This document shows positions 40,150 through 51,696 of a DNA stretch of 64,000 nt, one piece after another (position 1 is the first letter of the stretch; every line of letters starts with the position of its first letter). Origin of the DNA: Homalodisca vitripennis (Eukaryota; Arthropoda; Insecta; Hemiptera; Cicadellidae); NCBI RefSeq assembly GCF_021130785.1, contig NW_025778845.1, positions 1 through 64,000 on the forward strand, written 5' to 3'. Made by a program: the position numbers and the translations under genes. The notes beneath the pieces are model-generated. The model saw only the letters and a program-made list of their open reading frames with translations, was not told where the DNA came from and did no database searches.

Positions 40150-40355
40150 ATAATTTTAAGCCCTTTTAAGCCTTATTCTGTCCGTCCTCATGGGCCACTG
40201 GCCTGTGCGAGGATCTTATCAAACGGGATAAGGGGGAGAGTCGATACAGTACAAGGTTGATTGTACTGATAAAAAGTGCTTCAGTCACAGATAGGATTTG
40301 ACTACGCTATCTTTAGTCGAATGTCAGACCGTCGGCCATCGGCACTCCCATTTTG
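40150..40355 (-). mobile_element. tRNA-derived SINE (probable)
   Basis: On minus from 40352: GTGCCGATGGCCGACGGTCT resembles a leucine/serine-type tRNA head (A box TGGCCGA-GGT), and about 40 nt later TAGTCAAATCC sits where a B box (GGTTCGAATCC) would be. A GC-richer tail follows, with CCGTTTGATAAGATCCTCGC and GGACGGACAGAATAAGGC. The two boxes are decayed but spacing fits a pol III promoter. Confidence 0.6.
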
Positions 40356-40914
40356 GTTGGATGCCCTTCATTAAGTTTTGACACGATGCTGCAGATTAAA
40401 TGTCTATTGTTTTTTAAATTTAACATAGTAAGTTTTTCTAATTTTATTGAATTGAAAAATAATTTGTAAAAACTTATGTCCAGTTTTAAGAATTGATTTG
40501 AGTATAACTAATTCTAAACTATATTTAAGTATAGGCTTATAAGTTGCTTACCGTACTTTATAAATCTTTATAGTTTATAAAGACGGTAAAAATTTTCATT
40601 TCTGGGACAAACATGTTTTATTGAATTAGAATATCTGTTTTAAATTTTGTATTATTCTTATTTCTCTTTTTGCTGCAGATGTAAATTTTCCACCTTCATT
40701 TTGCTGTAGTACTATATATTAATATTTTATAAGTCGCTTGTGAGTGAATTAGGATATATCAAAAGGTTTCAAGAATGTCAATACTAAAAAATCTTGACAT
40801 TTGTCTCAGAGAACTCAAACAAATTCACATCTCATTCCAAGGACTGGAACAAACATATGGGATAGCTATGATGGGAAGGGTTGATTCAATGTGAATGTTG
40901 AGTTTTTAGCTAGA

Positions 40915-41290
40915 GCTCATCTTCCTCTCAGTACAGTGTCTGGAATCGCTGTAATGACGCTATCACAGACTTGACTTCTGGAATCTGGAGACATTTGCAT
41001 CTGATGAGATAAAAAAGAGGGTGACGAAGAAGCTCAAAACAAACTCTTTACTTCATTTACAACTGTGCACCTGATGAGACAATGAGAACACATATTCACC
41101 TACATTACACTACATTTTGTAGTCTAGGTATCTCTGATGATGCAACAATGTAAAGATTTTGTTTTGAACCAAATCTCTTCATCGCCGACTTGTTTTGGTC
41201 CTCTTCAGAAGAGCATGACTCCATATTTCAGGAGACAAGTCTGTGATAGCGTCAGATTCCAGGTGCTGCACTTAAAGGAAGGTGAACTGG
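40915..41290. repeat. Inverted repeat (foldback-like), ~80-bp arms
   Basis: Left arm ~40915-41005 and right arm ~41205-41290 are inverted copies, sharing TGACGCTATCACAGACTTG and the CATCTTCCT/CACCTTCCT flank. The ~200-bp loop shows no gene. Confidence 0.75.
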
Positions 41291-41559
41291 AAATAGCAAA
41301 CATATGAGATTTTAACATGTAACTTAACTACTCATATATCTCATCTTTTCGAGACTTGATATGTAGACTTTTATTTAAACACTGCTATGAAACCCAAGTT
41401 AATGAACAAATGTGATGTGTAAAGAAATTTCGAGAAAGATTTCATCTTTAGATTTTAACTTTTGCATGAAACTTAATTTCTATATAGATAAGAATGAATA
41501 CTATGATTATGAATATCCATATGATGTGAACCATTGAATTCGGTTGTCATTGAAGCCTA

Positions 41560-41760
41560 TCATTCAGTAGGTTGTCACAATTTCTCTTTTATCTGCTGAG
41601 GGGGTGTAAAAATTTATTTTCTGTATGATTTGTCTGCCCAAAGGACATCTTGAAAACGAAATTAGCTACAAACTTGAAATTTTGTATGCACCATCAGTAA
41701 ACAGTTACTCGACACATGGATGTGGCATGCTCTCTTATGTTTTTTACAAAAATATTAATC
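41560..41760 (+). repeat. Dispersed repeat, copy 1
   Basis: Shares GGACATCTTGAAAACGAAAT, GACTTGAAATTTT-like and TGTGGCATGCTC phrases with 47285-47450. Unknown family. Confidence 0.65.
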
Positions 41761-41949
41761 AGTAATTTTGTTTTTAACTTTTTTTATTTTTTTTTTTTTG
41801 TTAAAATGACAATTTTTCAGTCTGATTCAAGTGATATCGTATAAATATACACTATTTATTAGTTACAATAAATAAATGTTTCTGTTATAATAAATACTTA
41901 AATCTACTCAAATATATTAAACATTAAGAACACACAGAGACATGGAATT

Positions 41950-44330
41950 AAAATCTAAAATAAATATAATACATTATGGAGTATCCTTATTTTTTTCTTA
42001 TTTACAGCATACATATCACATTTCATATACTCCTCAATACTGTAAAATTGCTTAAGCCACTCTGGCATATTTGATTTAAAGGTAAAGTTCGAACAAAAAG
42101 AGGAATCTTATTAAATAGTTCTAGCCTTGTACTAGAAGTTCCTAAATTATCTTTTGATCTGGTATCATACTCATGGAGTGTACATTGTGTTTCAAATCTA
42201 TCTTTATTTTCTTTTATATATATTAGGTTATAGAAAATATATGTACATGCCAGTCACAATTTTAAGCCTAGAAAATGTTGTGTGCAAGACTCTTGGTGAT
42301 ATAATCCAGCTAACATTCTAATGATTTTGTTTGCCAAACAATAACGTTTTTTGCTGTACTGGAATTACCCCACAGATGAATTCCGTAACACAAGTGGCTA
42401 TGAAATAAGCCGTTGTACGTCATTATAAGTGTTTCTAAGTTAAAACAGTACCTCAATTTTCTCAGCAGGAAAACTACCCTAGATAATTCTTTACAAAGAT
42501 TATCAATATGTACATTCCAGCACAATTTTCTATCTAGATATAAGCCAAGTAGTTATACAGTTTTGAATAAACTATCATGAATCCAATGGTTTTTAAGGGT
42601 GAATATTGTATTTTCAGTTGTGTTTCCATTTATTAGAAGGCTATTTTCAGAATACCAAGCTTTAGCTAGTTCTAGGGATGTATTTAACTGCAACATTACA
42701 TTGGCAATATCCCCGTCTGCACTAGTCAGTGTGGTGTCATCTGTGTATAGTACAGATAGAAAAGGTATCTTTACACTAGTCATTTACATAAATTAAGAAA
42801 AGAAATAGCCCCAATACAGATCCTTGAGGGACACCAGCTATGACATTTAAATACTCAGATTGAGAATTATTGACAACTTGCTTTCTATTGGTTAGGTAAC
42901 TTTATAAGAAACTTAACTCCACATTCTTAATGTCATAATATTCTAGTTTTCTACAAAATACACATTGTCAAAAGCTTAACTTAAGTCAATCACGCTAGAA
43001 CCTATAACTAACTTGTCTTCAAAACCTTTTAAAATTACCACAACCATAGTTTCCACAGCCATTGCAGTGGAGAGTTTTGGCCTAAACCCATATTGATGGT
43101 CATATAGCAATGAATTATTTACAGAATAATTATGCAATTGAGACAACAAACAATATTCAATTATTTTACTAAAAACAGGCACAATTTCAATGGATTGGTA
43201 ATTCTCTGGTAGATTTCTGTTACCTTTTTTAAAAACTGGGGCGACTTTAGCTGATTTCAGGCAATCTGAAAACTAACCTTTAACCATGATTAAATTTATC
43301 AAGTAAGTAAGAGGCACTATTATCACATCAATTAAATGCTTTATCACAAAATTTGAGAGCCCATAAATATCTTCACTGGGTGTATTATTACCTATTAACA
43401 ATAAATGTAACCAAACTGCCATCAATCATGTTCCACTTAAAATTCAAATCTCCTTTATCAGGAAGAGGGAAACTATCCAAAAGAAACCATTGTGAGTTAA
43501 ACCATTTACAGAATTTATAATGTTGTTATTTAATGGAACATTAACAAAATAACTGTTTAACTCTCCTGGCAAGAGTGGTATATTTTTAAAATATTTGATT
43601 TCTTAACTCCACATTAGTTTCTTACAATATTCCATGCTATTTTACATTTATTCGGAGCATTTGATATTGGATAATTATTTACAGAAATCTTTTTTACACC
43701 TCTCATATTTATCTTTAAAAACTATATCACAACCTTTCTTCCACTTATCATACAAAATTAACAAGTAAGCTCTCATATTTTGTAGTTGAGGCGTGAACCA
43801 TCTTTTAAAACTTTATCTTGCATTGTCCTTGCTTTTTACACTGACTATTGGATAGTTGTTATTAAAAATATTAGATACAATATTTACAAAGAATTCAAAT
43901 GCTACATTTACATCCCTAACAAGATACAAAAGAGTCCAGTCAGTGTCATTTTTTAACTTTCAGCAAGACTAAACAATTGTTCCCTTGACAGAAGTCATGT
44001 TGATTGAATGTCAGTACATTGTTTTGGCCTAACTTTAAGTCATATTCAACCAAGACCCCAGCATAGTCTGAGACTACCTGGTTAATGAGAGAACAACAAT
44101 ATAGCTCCTTTTTGACTTTTGTAAAGACATTATCAAGACACGAATAGTTTCTGGTTGGCTGCTCATTAACATAATACAGGTTAGTAGACCTAAGAATATT
44201 AAAAAAAAATACTGTACATAAGGCCTATTTGGTTTAAAAATATCAACATTTACATCCCTGCAAAAAGCAAAATGTGCATGTGGTCTATCCATTAAATCTA
44301 ATATTAAAGAGTTCTAAATGGTTTATAAAA
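41950..44330 (-). mobile_element. Degenerate LINE (CR1/Jockey-like)
   Basis: On minus, 5' to 3': endonuclease block FCRDVNVDIFKPNRPYVQYF (~44260), SDYAGVLVEYDL (~44060), RT blocks NLPENYQSIEIVPVFSKIIE-like (~43180), YDHQYGFRPKLSTAMAVET (~43105), DLS followed by AFD-equivalent, VLYTDDTTLTSADGD (~42750), HIDNLCKELSRVVFLLRKLR (~42500), YGIHLWGNSS (~42380), and the C-terminal basic region near 42170-42080. Numerous stops. Confidence 0.8.
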
Positions 44331-44689
44331 TTATTAAAATCTGAATCTGGAGTTTCTATATACATTAAATAAAATAAAATAAAAGTCTAACAGTAAAATA
44401 GCAAATGCTTCACATAAATAATTAATACAATATTTAGATACATTTATACTTTAATATTTCATGCTACAATTACCCTTATTGATGAGTTCTCTAGAAAAAA
44501 AGGGATCAGTACCCTGTTGAACACCATACAGCATTGTCTGTAGCCAAGAGCTATAACTTTCAATATATATATACTATAACTGTGCTCTGTTATGTACCCT
44601 ACACAAAATGTCTTATATTTCCTAAATAAGAGCAAAACCAACTAAACTTCTTGTTTTACATTCCAAGAGTCCTTAAGCTGTTTAAAAGC

Positions 44690-45020
44690 TACCTATATGA
44701 AAACCACTAAGTGCTTTGGTGGGGTATAAAAATACACCCACTATTTTTTTTCCTTAATCAATAGCATCGATTACAGAAACACATCAATACCAAATGTTAT
44801 TATAGATTTTCCCATCTGAAAACTATATTGCTCATCTAGGAGATGATTGCTGAATAAAATTACTCAGTCAAATGGTTTTTAAAAACCAGGTAATTGGGAA
44901 ATTGGTGTACAGGTGGGGTGGATGGTAATATCACCCTTTATATAAAGAGGAATTACTTCTGCTACATTTAACCGATCTGGAAAATTACTGACTTTTGTTT
45001 GTAATAATTGTTTTTTAAAG
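44690..45020 (-). mobile_element. Small LINE RT fragment
   Basis: Minus-strand NVAEVIPLYIKGD and PISQLPGF phrases (~44975-44890) match RT motif 1-2 of non-LTR elements (VAKVIPLYKKGD...PISLLP). Possibly a second copy overlapping or an upstream insertion relative to the preceding LINE. Confidence 0.5.
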
Positions 45021-45769
45021 TTATATTTTTCTATATCCAATAAATATGTTATTCATCTTTAATAACATTTACATTTAATTTAAAATTAAATTGTTTCTTT
45101 TACTCTTCACACATTTATAAATTTTATTTGATAACATTGAATAGAATTTTCCGCTCAGTTTAATAAAAAAAAGAATGTGTAATAGCATTGTAATTAAAAT
45201 ATAGTCCGTATTTAGTGTGATAAAATTTACAATCAGTCCAGTATTGCTTTGCGATGTTTCAACTTAAGAGAAATAAAAGGTAGGTAAATAAAATAAAACG
45301 TGAATTGTTTTATTATGTAACACTTACAATGTTTTAATCAAGTGTAGGGACATAAAAACGGCAGTTAAAATGTACGAACAACATTGTCCTATATAATCAA
45401 CCAATGTATATAAAATAATTATAAACTACTTTAGATCAGCAAAGTTCAATTTAAATTATTAGAAAGTATTTACCGGGATATCATGTTTAAACTTATTAAT
45501 ACACAAGGGAATTTTAGTAAGGGCTGTTTATATCCATAGTCCCATGGTTTTCGTGATTGTGGCAACGAGTCTGCATTCCTTGTAAATCACGTATTATTGT
45601 TTACAAATAATTAATATATTAATGTAAAAAGAAGTGAAATTTAAACAAACTTCAAGTCTTGTAAGTAAATTTGTGCGTATATTCATTGATGCTAACAATT
45701 TACCAAATCGACCCTGCGATAGAAACATAGAGCTGAAGTTAATTAAATTGGTAATTAATTATATAATAA
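45021..45769. other. Intergenic, unassigned
   Basis: AT-rich; nothing recognised. Confidence 0.4.
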
Positions 45770-46005
45770 TATGGAGGAATCAGCGGAGCATATTTGGCAA
45801 AACTGTCCTGCCATATCTAAAATTCTGAAAAGATTCCTAGGGGCATATCTCCTTAGCCCCAAGGACATCAGAGAACGGGAGCCCTCAAATCTGATCGGCT
45901 ACTGTAAAAGTCTTAGATTTTAAGGATACAAATATAAGTTAGGGAGGCGCAAAGGTTCTTTTAGGATTAAGAGCAGGAAATCGTCTCTTTCCCTCAGAAA
46001 AATAA
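45770..46005 (+). mobile_element. 5'-truncated LINE 3' end (same family as 6.96-9.39 kb)
   Basis: Nucleotide match to 9148-9366: EESAEHIWQNCPAISK reading, the TAGCCCCAAG-type and AGGTTCTTTTAGG phrases, ending TCCCTCAGAAAAATAAAT. A typical dead-on-arrival insertion. Confidence 0.85.
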
Positions 46006-46789
46006 ATTACATAACATTTCCCAATGCACAAACAATTGAAACAGCCAATTGCACAATACTAATTTTTTCACAACTAAAAATGTATTAATGTTCTTGTTGC
46101 TCTCAATGATGTATTTATTTATCTAAGGACTGCCATAACATAAAGGAATTACTGGAAAGATAACTCTGGTTAATTTTTTTATATAACAGTTTTGGTTAGT
46201 TAAAAATCAGGTCAAGAGATTTGTTACTGAGGTTGTTGGTACCAAACCAATACAACCATGAATTCCTCTTTACCTTGTCTCTACTTAGTTCTCTAACCCT
46301 ACATATGCTCACTATATCACTTTAAAGTTCTTGGCCATTTTCAAGTACATGACGTTTTAAAAATTGTGTTTTAAATATACAAATGCGTTCAAGTACCATG
46401 TACTACATACAATTTTTTTCAGAAAAAACGGGCTCTATATGGTAAATAAAACGAAAATACGAAGTTTTGTGTCTACATAGATGGCCTTTTTTACTGGCAA
46501 AGCAGAAAATGTGTTAGTAACTGGTGAGTTATAAATGTTATTGTAGTAATAAACATTTCAAAATCGTTTCAAATTTATTCTGAATAAGATAAATGTTGCA
46601 CCAAAGCTTTTTTTGAACAAATATTGCACAGGAGAGTTTCTTCAAAACAATAACCATGTTTTGTTGGCCAAAATTCATAAATAATGTTAGCTACATCAAC
46701 AAGTACAGAGTCAGGCAGTGAAATGGCACGATTTTTGAACCACCAATAATTTATTTACAAAAAAAAGGAAAATAGTTTTAACATGAATC
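46006..46789. other. Intergenic, unassigned
   Basis: Nothing recognised. Confidence 0.4.
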
Positions 46790-47060
46790 TTAATTACATG
46801 AGTGGAAATTAATGTTAATAAGAACAATTATTTTTTTAATATAGTGACAGTAAGGGGGTGTCCTTGGTTTTGTACACACTGCAAATTGTCGGAGTCTGAG
46901 ATACACATGGGCTATCTGTATTTTGTATGGATAATAGTGTAGGTCATCCATGAAAGTCCGTCTCACTAATCGATTGCTGAGACCAAATTCCAGCTGTGCC
47001 GACTCGCAGATTTTCACAGACTTCATCCAAAAGCTTTATCCACACAATCAATGTTCTCTG
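46790..47060 (-). mobile_element. Tc1/mariner-like transposase HTH relic
   Basis: Minus frame contains CESAQLEFGLSNRLVRRTFM and DLHYYPYKIQIAHVYL, resembling the paired HTH segment of Tc1/mariner-type transposases seen in insects (LGLS..S.RRILH.DLH.H.YKIQ). Short and isolated; no ends found. Confidence 0.5.
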
Positions 47061-47284
47061 AGGTCTAGATTGTTTTTTTCACTACCACCTCTTTTCTTTG
47101 TCGTGCTAGAAGTGGCTTTAAAGGTATTCACCCAAAGGAGGATAGCTTTCCTTGATGGAACAGGAACCTGTGGCGGTAGATTAAAAATTTTAATAGATTA
47201 CATGGCGGTAGACAACAATGAGTTCAATGAAGGTAAGTTTATCCACAGAATTTGACTGACCATCAATGAAGTATACCACTCAAT

Positions 47285-47450
47285 AGACCGGCCGATTTTC
47301 TCTTCTGTATGCCTGGGGGCTGTAAAATTTCTTTTCTGTCTGTACACAGGACATCTCAAGAATGAAATGAGTTATAGACTTGAAATTTTACATGTAACTT
47401 TAGCGAAGCCTGTTACACAACACAAGGTGTGGCATACTCCTGTTTTGTAC
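47285..47450 (+). repeat. Dispersed repeat, copy 2
   Basis: Matches 41600-41750: GGACATCTCAAGAATGAAAT, AGACTTGAAATTTTACATG and TGTGGCATACTCC. Family unknown. Confidence 0.65.
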
Positions 47451-48468
47451 CATAAACTGTCAGTTTGTTAATTAAGTTTGTCCACATTTCTATGATTTTG
47501 AAATGTGGTAAGCCACTTCCTGTAAATTCTTCACTCCAACATACATACAGATAAAAAGTAATATTTATTTTACACACATAAACAATAGACCCAAATTGCA
47601 TGGACAAAGGTAAAATAGCACTACAATACCATTAGGGACATGTTTTATTCACTTTACAGGTCATTTGGGTGTGGTAATTTTCCTCACCTCCCCTTTTTTT
47701 AAATTTTCAGTACCTTTTTTGATATAAGTAAAGATTAAAGTAGTATTAATTTCACTCAAATAAAAGTTCAGTCGAAAGCCAACCTCAAGGTGTTAATATT
47801 TTTATACTACCGCTCTATACTGTCTGAGATCATGCAATAACACTGCCAACTGAAACCAAAAAGATTCAACACCTCTCTAGTTGTTGTATATTTCACTAGT
47901 TAGTTTAACAAAATTCCTTAAAACATGTACTGTGCCTAGAACACTTTTTGTATGGTACCTGCATCAAGATCCTCTGAAAATTTCTGCTTGTAAGGGTTCT
48001 TGTGCCCTGTAGCCACGAGAAAGAGGGTGAAAAGGGCAATATCTATATATTACCCTCTTCAACTTTTGGACACTCATAAAAACACATTCATTGGTGAGAA
48101 TATTAAATAATTCTTTGACACATTTTCCTGTATATGTACTTTCCTCACCCATCCTAATGTTAATCTCTTTTCACTAAACAAGCAAAAAATTGAGGATTGT
48201 GATTGGTCCTCTGTTACATTGACTTATGTGACTGTCCATTGTTTGTACTACTCGGTGAGAGACATGTGATTTAAAGTAGTTATCATAGTGACAAACTGAA
48301 AGAAAATATTACTCCTTTCGCAAATATTTCTTATCAAACCAACCAAATTAAGGTCAGTTCTTCAATATTTATCAATAATGGAGTTAACAACTAATTGATT
48401 ACCACTACAGATACAACACCTAGTGTATATAATAGCTCCAGGTGATAAAAAGTAGCAGTATAACTATA
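47451..48468. other. Intergenic, unassigned
   Basis: Nothing recognised. Confidence 0.4.
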
Positions 48469-49440
48469 CGAGGGGGTACCCAAAAGTAACCGGAATTGTA
48501 TTGCTGGCAGCCGGCAGCGTGTAGTACACATTCCTGCCGCTAGGCGTGTGTCGCGCAACCCATTGCGAGCTCAGTGACCCCAGTTCCGTTGTCCTAGTGC
48601 ATTCTGTTCGTTCGTAGTGACTGTTTTCACTAACCCTGTTTTGTTCTTTTTCGTTTTTTGTCATGGCAAGTTTAAGTGAACAACGTGCAGCTGTGAAATT
48701 TTGTTTTTTACTTGGTAAAAATGCTGCAGAAACTATTTTAATGTTGAATACAGCTTACAAAGATGATGCTATGGGGAAAACTCAGGTCTACGAGTGGTTC
48801 GCTCGATTTAAAAATGGTGACATGTCGATTGAAGACAAACCTCGTTCTGGACGTCCATCAACCTCTCGAACGGACGAAAATGTTGAGAAAATTCGTGAAC
48901 TTGTGCTCACCGACCGTCGACAGACAATTGAGGAACTATCAGAGAGTAGTGGGTTAACTTGGAGCTCGGTTCAGCGAATTTTAACAGGAGATTTAGGACT
49001 GAAAAGGGTTGCTGCCAAATTTGTTCCTCGACTTCTGACTGACCATCAAAAGGCACATCGAGTTGAAACTTGCCGCCTTCTGAAAGAACATCTCGAAAAT
49101 GATCCCGATTTTCTGGAAAAGGTAATTACTGGTGATGAGTCATGATGCTATGGTTATGACCCAGAAACGAAGCAACAGTCAAGCCAATGGAAGTCATGAA
49201 AAGAGGAAAGGTCAACAATTTGACAGCGTTGAAGAGGTTAAGAAAAAAACGAAGCTCGAGCTTGCAGCCATTTCTAAAGATGACTACAAAAAAATGTTTT
49301 GATCAATGGAAATGCCGTTGGGACAAGTGTATTAGTTGTAATGGAGATTATTTTGAAGGAGATAAGGTCGTATTGTAAAAAAATTTGATAATATATAATT
49401 TTTATAAAATAATTCCAGTTTTTTTTTGGGTACCCCCTCA
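48469..49440 (+). mobile_element. Internally deleted mariner element C
   Basis: TA at 48467-48468 and 49441-49442. Inverted ends CGAGGGGGTACCCAAAA and, inward from the right, TGAGGGGGTACCCAAAA. 972 bp, shorter than the ~1.3 kb of full mariners; the middle of the transposase is missing. Confidence 0.93.
48663..49145 (+). pseudogene. mariner transposase N-terminal part
   Basis: ATG at 48663 (MASLSEQRAAVKFCFLLGKN). HTH domain ~1-110 with QVYEWFARFKNGDMSIEDKP and RSGRPSTSRTDENV, then LGLKRVAAKFVPRLLTDHQK and ending VITGDES, the first catalytic-Asp motif (TGDE). The next codon is TGA where a tryptophan is normal (GDESW). Downstream YGYDPETKQQSSQW is recognisable; the rest, including the DxxPxH and last Asp motifs, is lost. 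Confidence 0.9.
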
Positions 49441-51093
49441 TATACTTTGAAAACATTTATTTAGATTATTCTGATAGTCATTTCTAGTAAACAGATCTTT
49501 GAAAACTGTAGTTTACATGGTGGAGAATCCCATACTATCCACTGTGAATATGGACCATCCAATGACCGCCTACAATAGCTGTCATAAAATAAATAGTCTA
49601 AAATATGAACTGGGATCAATTACTATTTGTTTCAGTACAGCAATTATTTAATTTTTTACATTTTTTTAAACACTAAGTATGATAATAAAACTTTTTAGTG
49701 TTTGGTAATTTAAGTAATGCGTATCAGCTGTCAGCGAAAAGACATATTAGAAGAATCAGTGAACTTCAAGATTCAGCTTTGACACGTTACTAGTTGTGAT
49801 AATTGCAATTGTGACTTTCTAAACGTATTTCAAGTACTTCTGTTGATTTTATTTTATTATTTTCTAATAAAACACTTGTTATCGGAATCAAGTGACAAGA
49901 ACCATGGTATCGAGACCTAGGGTATTGGAATCGACCCATCCCTTATTTTGAATTGATGATGTGATAAGGTATGACTTTAAGTACATTGATTCAATGTGAT
50001 GTTTCTTGTCCTGTACTTCAATTTAAATATTATCGTTAATTAATTTTACAATTATTCAGACTTACCTTAAGAATACCATATTTTCTATTTTTGAGAGAAA
50101 TATTAACACACAAAAATTAAAACATATTTTATTGTCTCAGGAAATGCAAAACATAAATTTAACATTTTTATTATTTTTAGATATTCTAAACAAATTTACA
50201 ATCATATTATACAAACATATAGTCAATTTGAGTAAAAAATACACAAATACTGTCATTTTTATGTTTGTCTATTGACAAAATCCTCAAATAAACTAACTGG
50301 CTATACACTAGTCATAAAATAGTGATGTTAATATAAACATCAATATTAACCTCCATCACACCTTACAATGGAAACTAAAATAAAATTGTAAAATGGTAAA
50401 GTTTTATTCAACTTTAAATTCAAACAAGTAATTATTTTATACCAAGGACTTTTATTTCTGAGTTATTCAAATTGATGAAAGAAGTACAAAATTAAAAGTA
50501 AGATCAGTTTTATTCTATAATAAACAATAGTCAAAAATAGATAAAAAAAATAAAAAAGAATATACTAGAAATTAAACAGCAGTTTTTTTACAGGTGTAGT
50601 TTCATTATCAATGCATACATTTACATCTCACTATTAAATAGAGTGAACTTTGTAACAATCTAGTTCCTACAATCAAGCACAAATATTTAATAAAAAGTTT
50701 TGTTTACATTGAAATAAGATTTAAAATGCCTCAAACAACAAAATTTAACAATTAATTTTAAAATTAGAGTGTAATAATAAAGTATGGATTTTACAACTAT
50801 TCCTGCATAATAAAACAAAACGTTATACTTTTTATTTAAATTTGTATTGTTTACCTAAATTATTAATAACACATATCAATTTTACAATTCAATATTAAAA
50901 ATAAAATTTTAACTGATGTGTGATACACCAATTTTTAATTCAGTAGTGTGAATTTAATAGTAATACACTGCACCCATGAAATTAAATTTATCTTAATAGT
51001 ATCAAAACTGTTTTTCTAAATCTTTCAAATGTAGAATAATAACACAATTAGCCTACTCAAAATAAATCATACTGGACATAAATATTTCTTAAC
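49441..51093. other. Intergenic and 3' UTR of the GANP gene
   Basis: AT-rich. A minus-strand AATAAA lies at 50831-50836, about 260 nt past the GANP stop, a plausible poly(A) signal. No other feature seen. Confidence 0.5.
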
Positions 51094-51696
51094 TTAAAAG
51101 TCTTCAGGAGTTTGTTTGATCCACCATCGGGTTTTGATTACCTTTTCTATATCATTTCTGTCGAACATCACAAAAAATTGTTTATCCTCATCATGAAAAA
51201 ACGAATGTCTGATACTGCACTGTGCCCATATTTCCACAATTTCCAGCCACTGAACTTGCTCCATGTGTTGAAGAAGACTTGAGTCATCTTTCAGATCTAT
51301 CATCCTGAAAATCTGAACGAAAACCTCCATATCATGTACTTTACAGCAACATGACTTTAACATCTCCACCAAGTCACTGCAGGAACTTGGTGGCCAGCTG
51401 TGGAGCAATGGCAGTTTTAGAACATTTAACTTCTTTGATATCTGCATCTTGTAAAAGCCATCAAACGTCTTTCCACACATCAACTCAGGACCTCCAGACT
51501 CGTGTAGTGGAACATAACTCTTAAACTCTTCGGGAAAATTGAAATACTTTGCAAGCTTGTTGCTCACCAACAAATTTTCTAGTTTTGTTAGGCAAGTATT
51601 ATAGAGATCCAAAATAAAGTTTGGTCTCTTCATAGCATTCACCAACCCTTGGCAAATGTGCTGGCTGGAACTTAAAGCATCAAAAAAAATCATCAC
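51094..51696 (-). CDS. GANP segment 3: C-terminus
   Basis: Continues directly after the T8 slip with FFDALSSSQHICQGLVNAMK and PNFILDLYNTCLTKLENLLV, through LKSCCCKVHDMEVFVQIFRM to the stop at 51094. Confidence 0.85.
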   Translation of the reverse strand: MMIFFDALSSSQHICQGLVNAMKRPNFILDLYNTCLTKLENLLVSNKLAKYFNFPEEFKSYVPLHESGGPELMCGKTFDGFYKMQISKKLNVLKLPLLHSWPPSSCSDLVEMLKSCCCKVHDMEVFVQIFRMIDLKDDSSLLQHMEQVQWLEIVEIWAQCSIRHSFFHDEDKQFFVMFDRNDIEKVIKTRWWIKQTPEDF

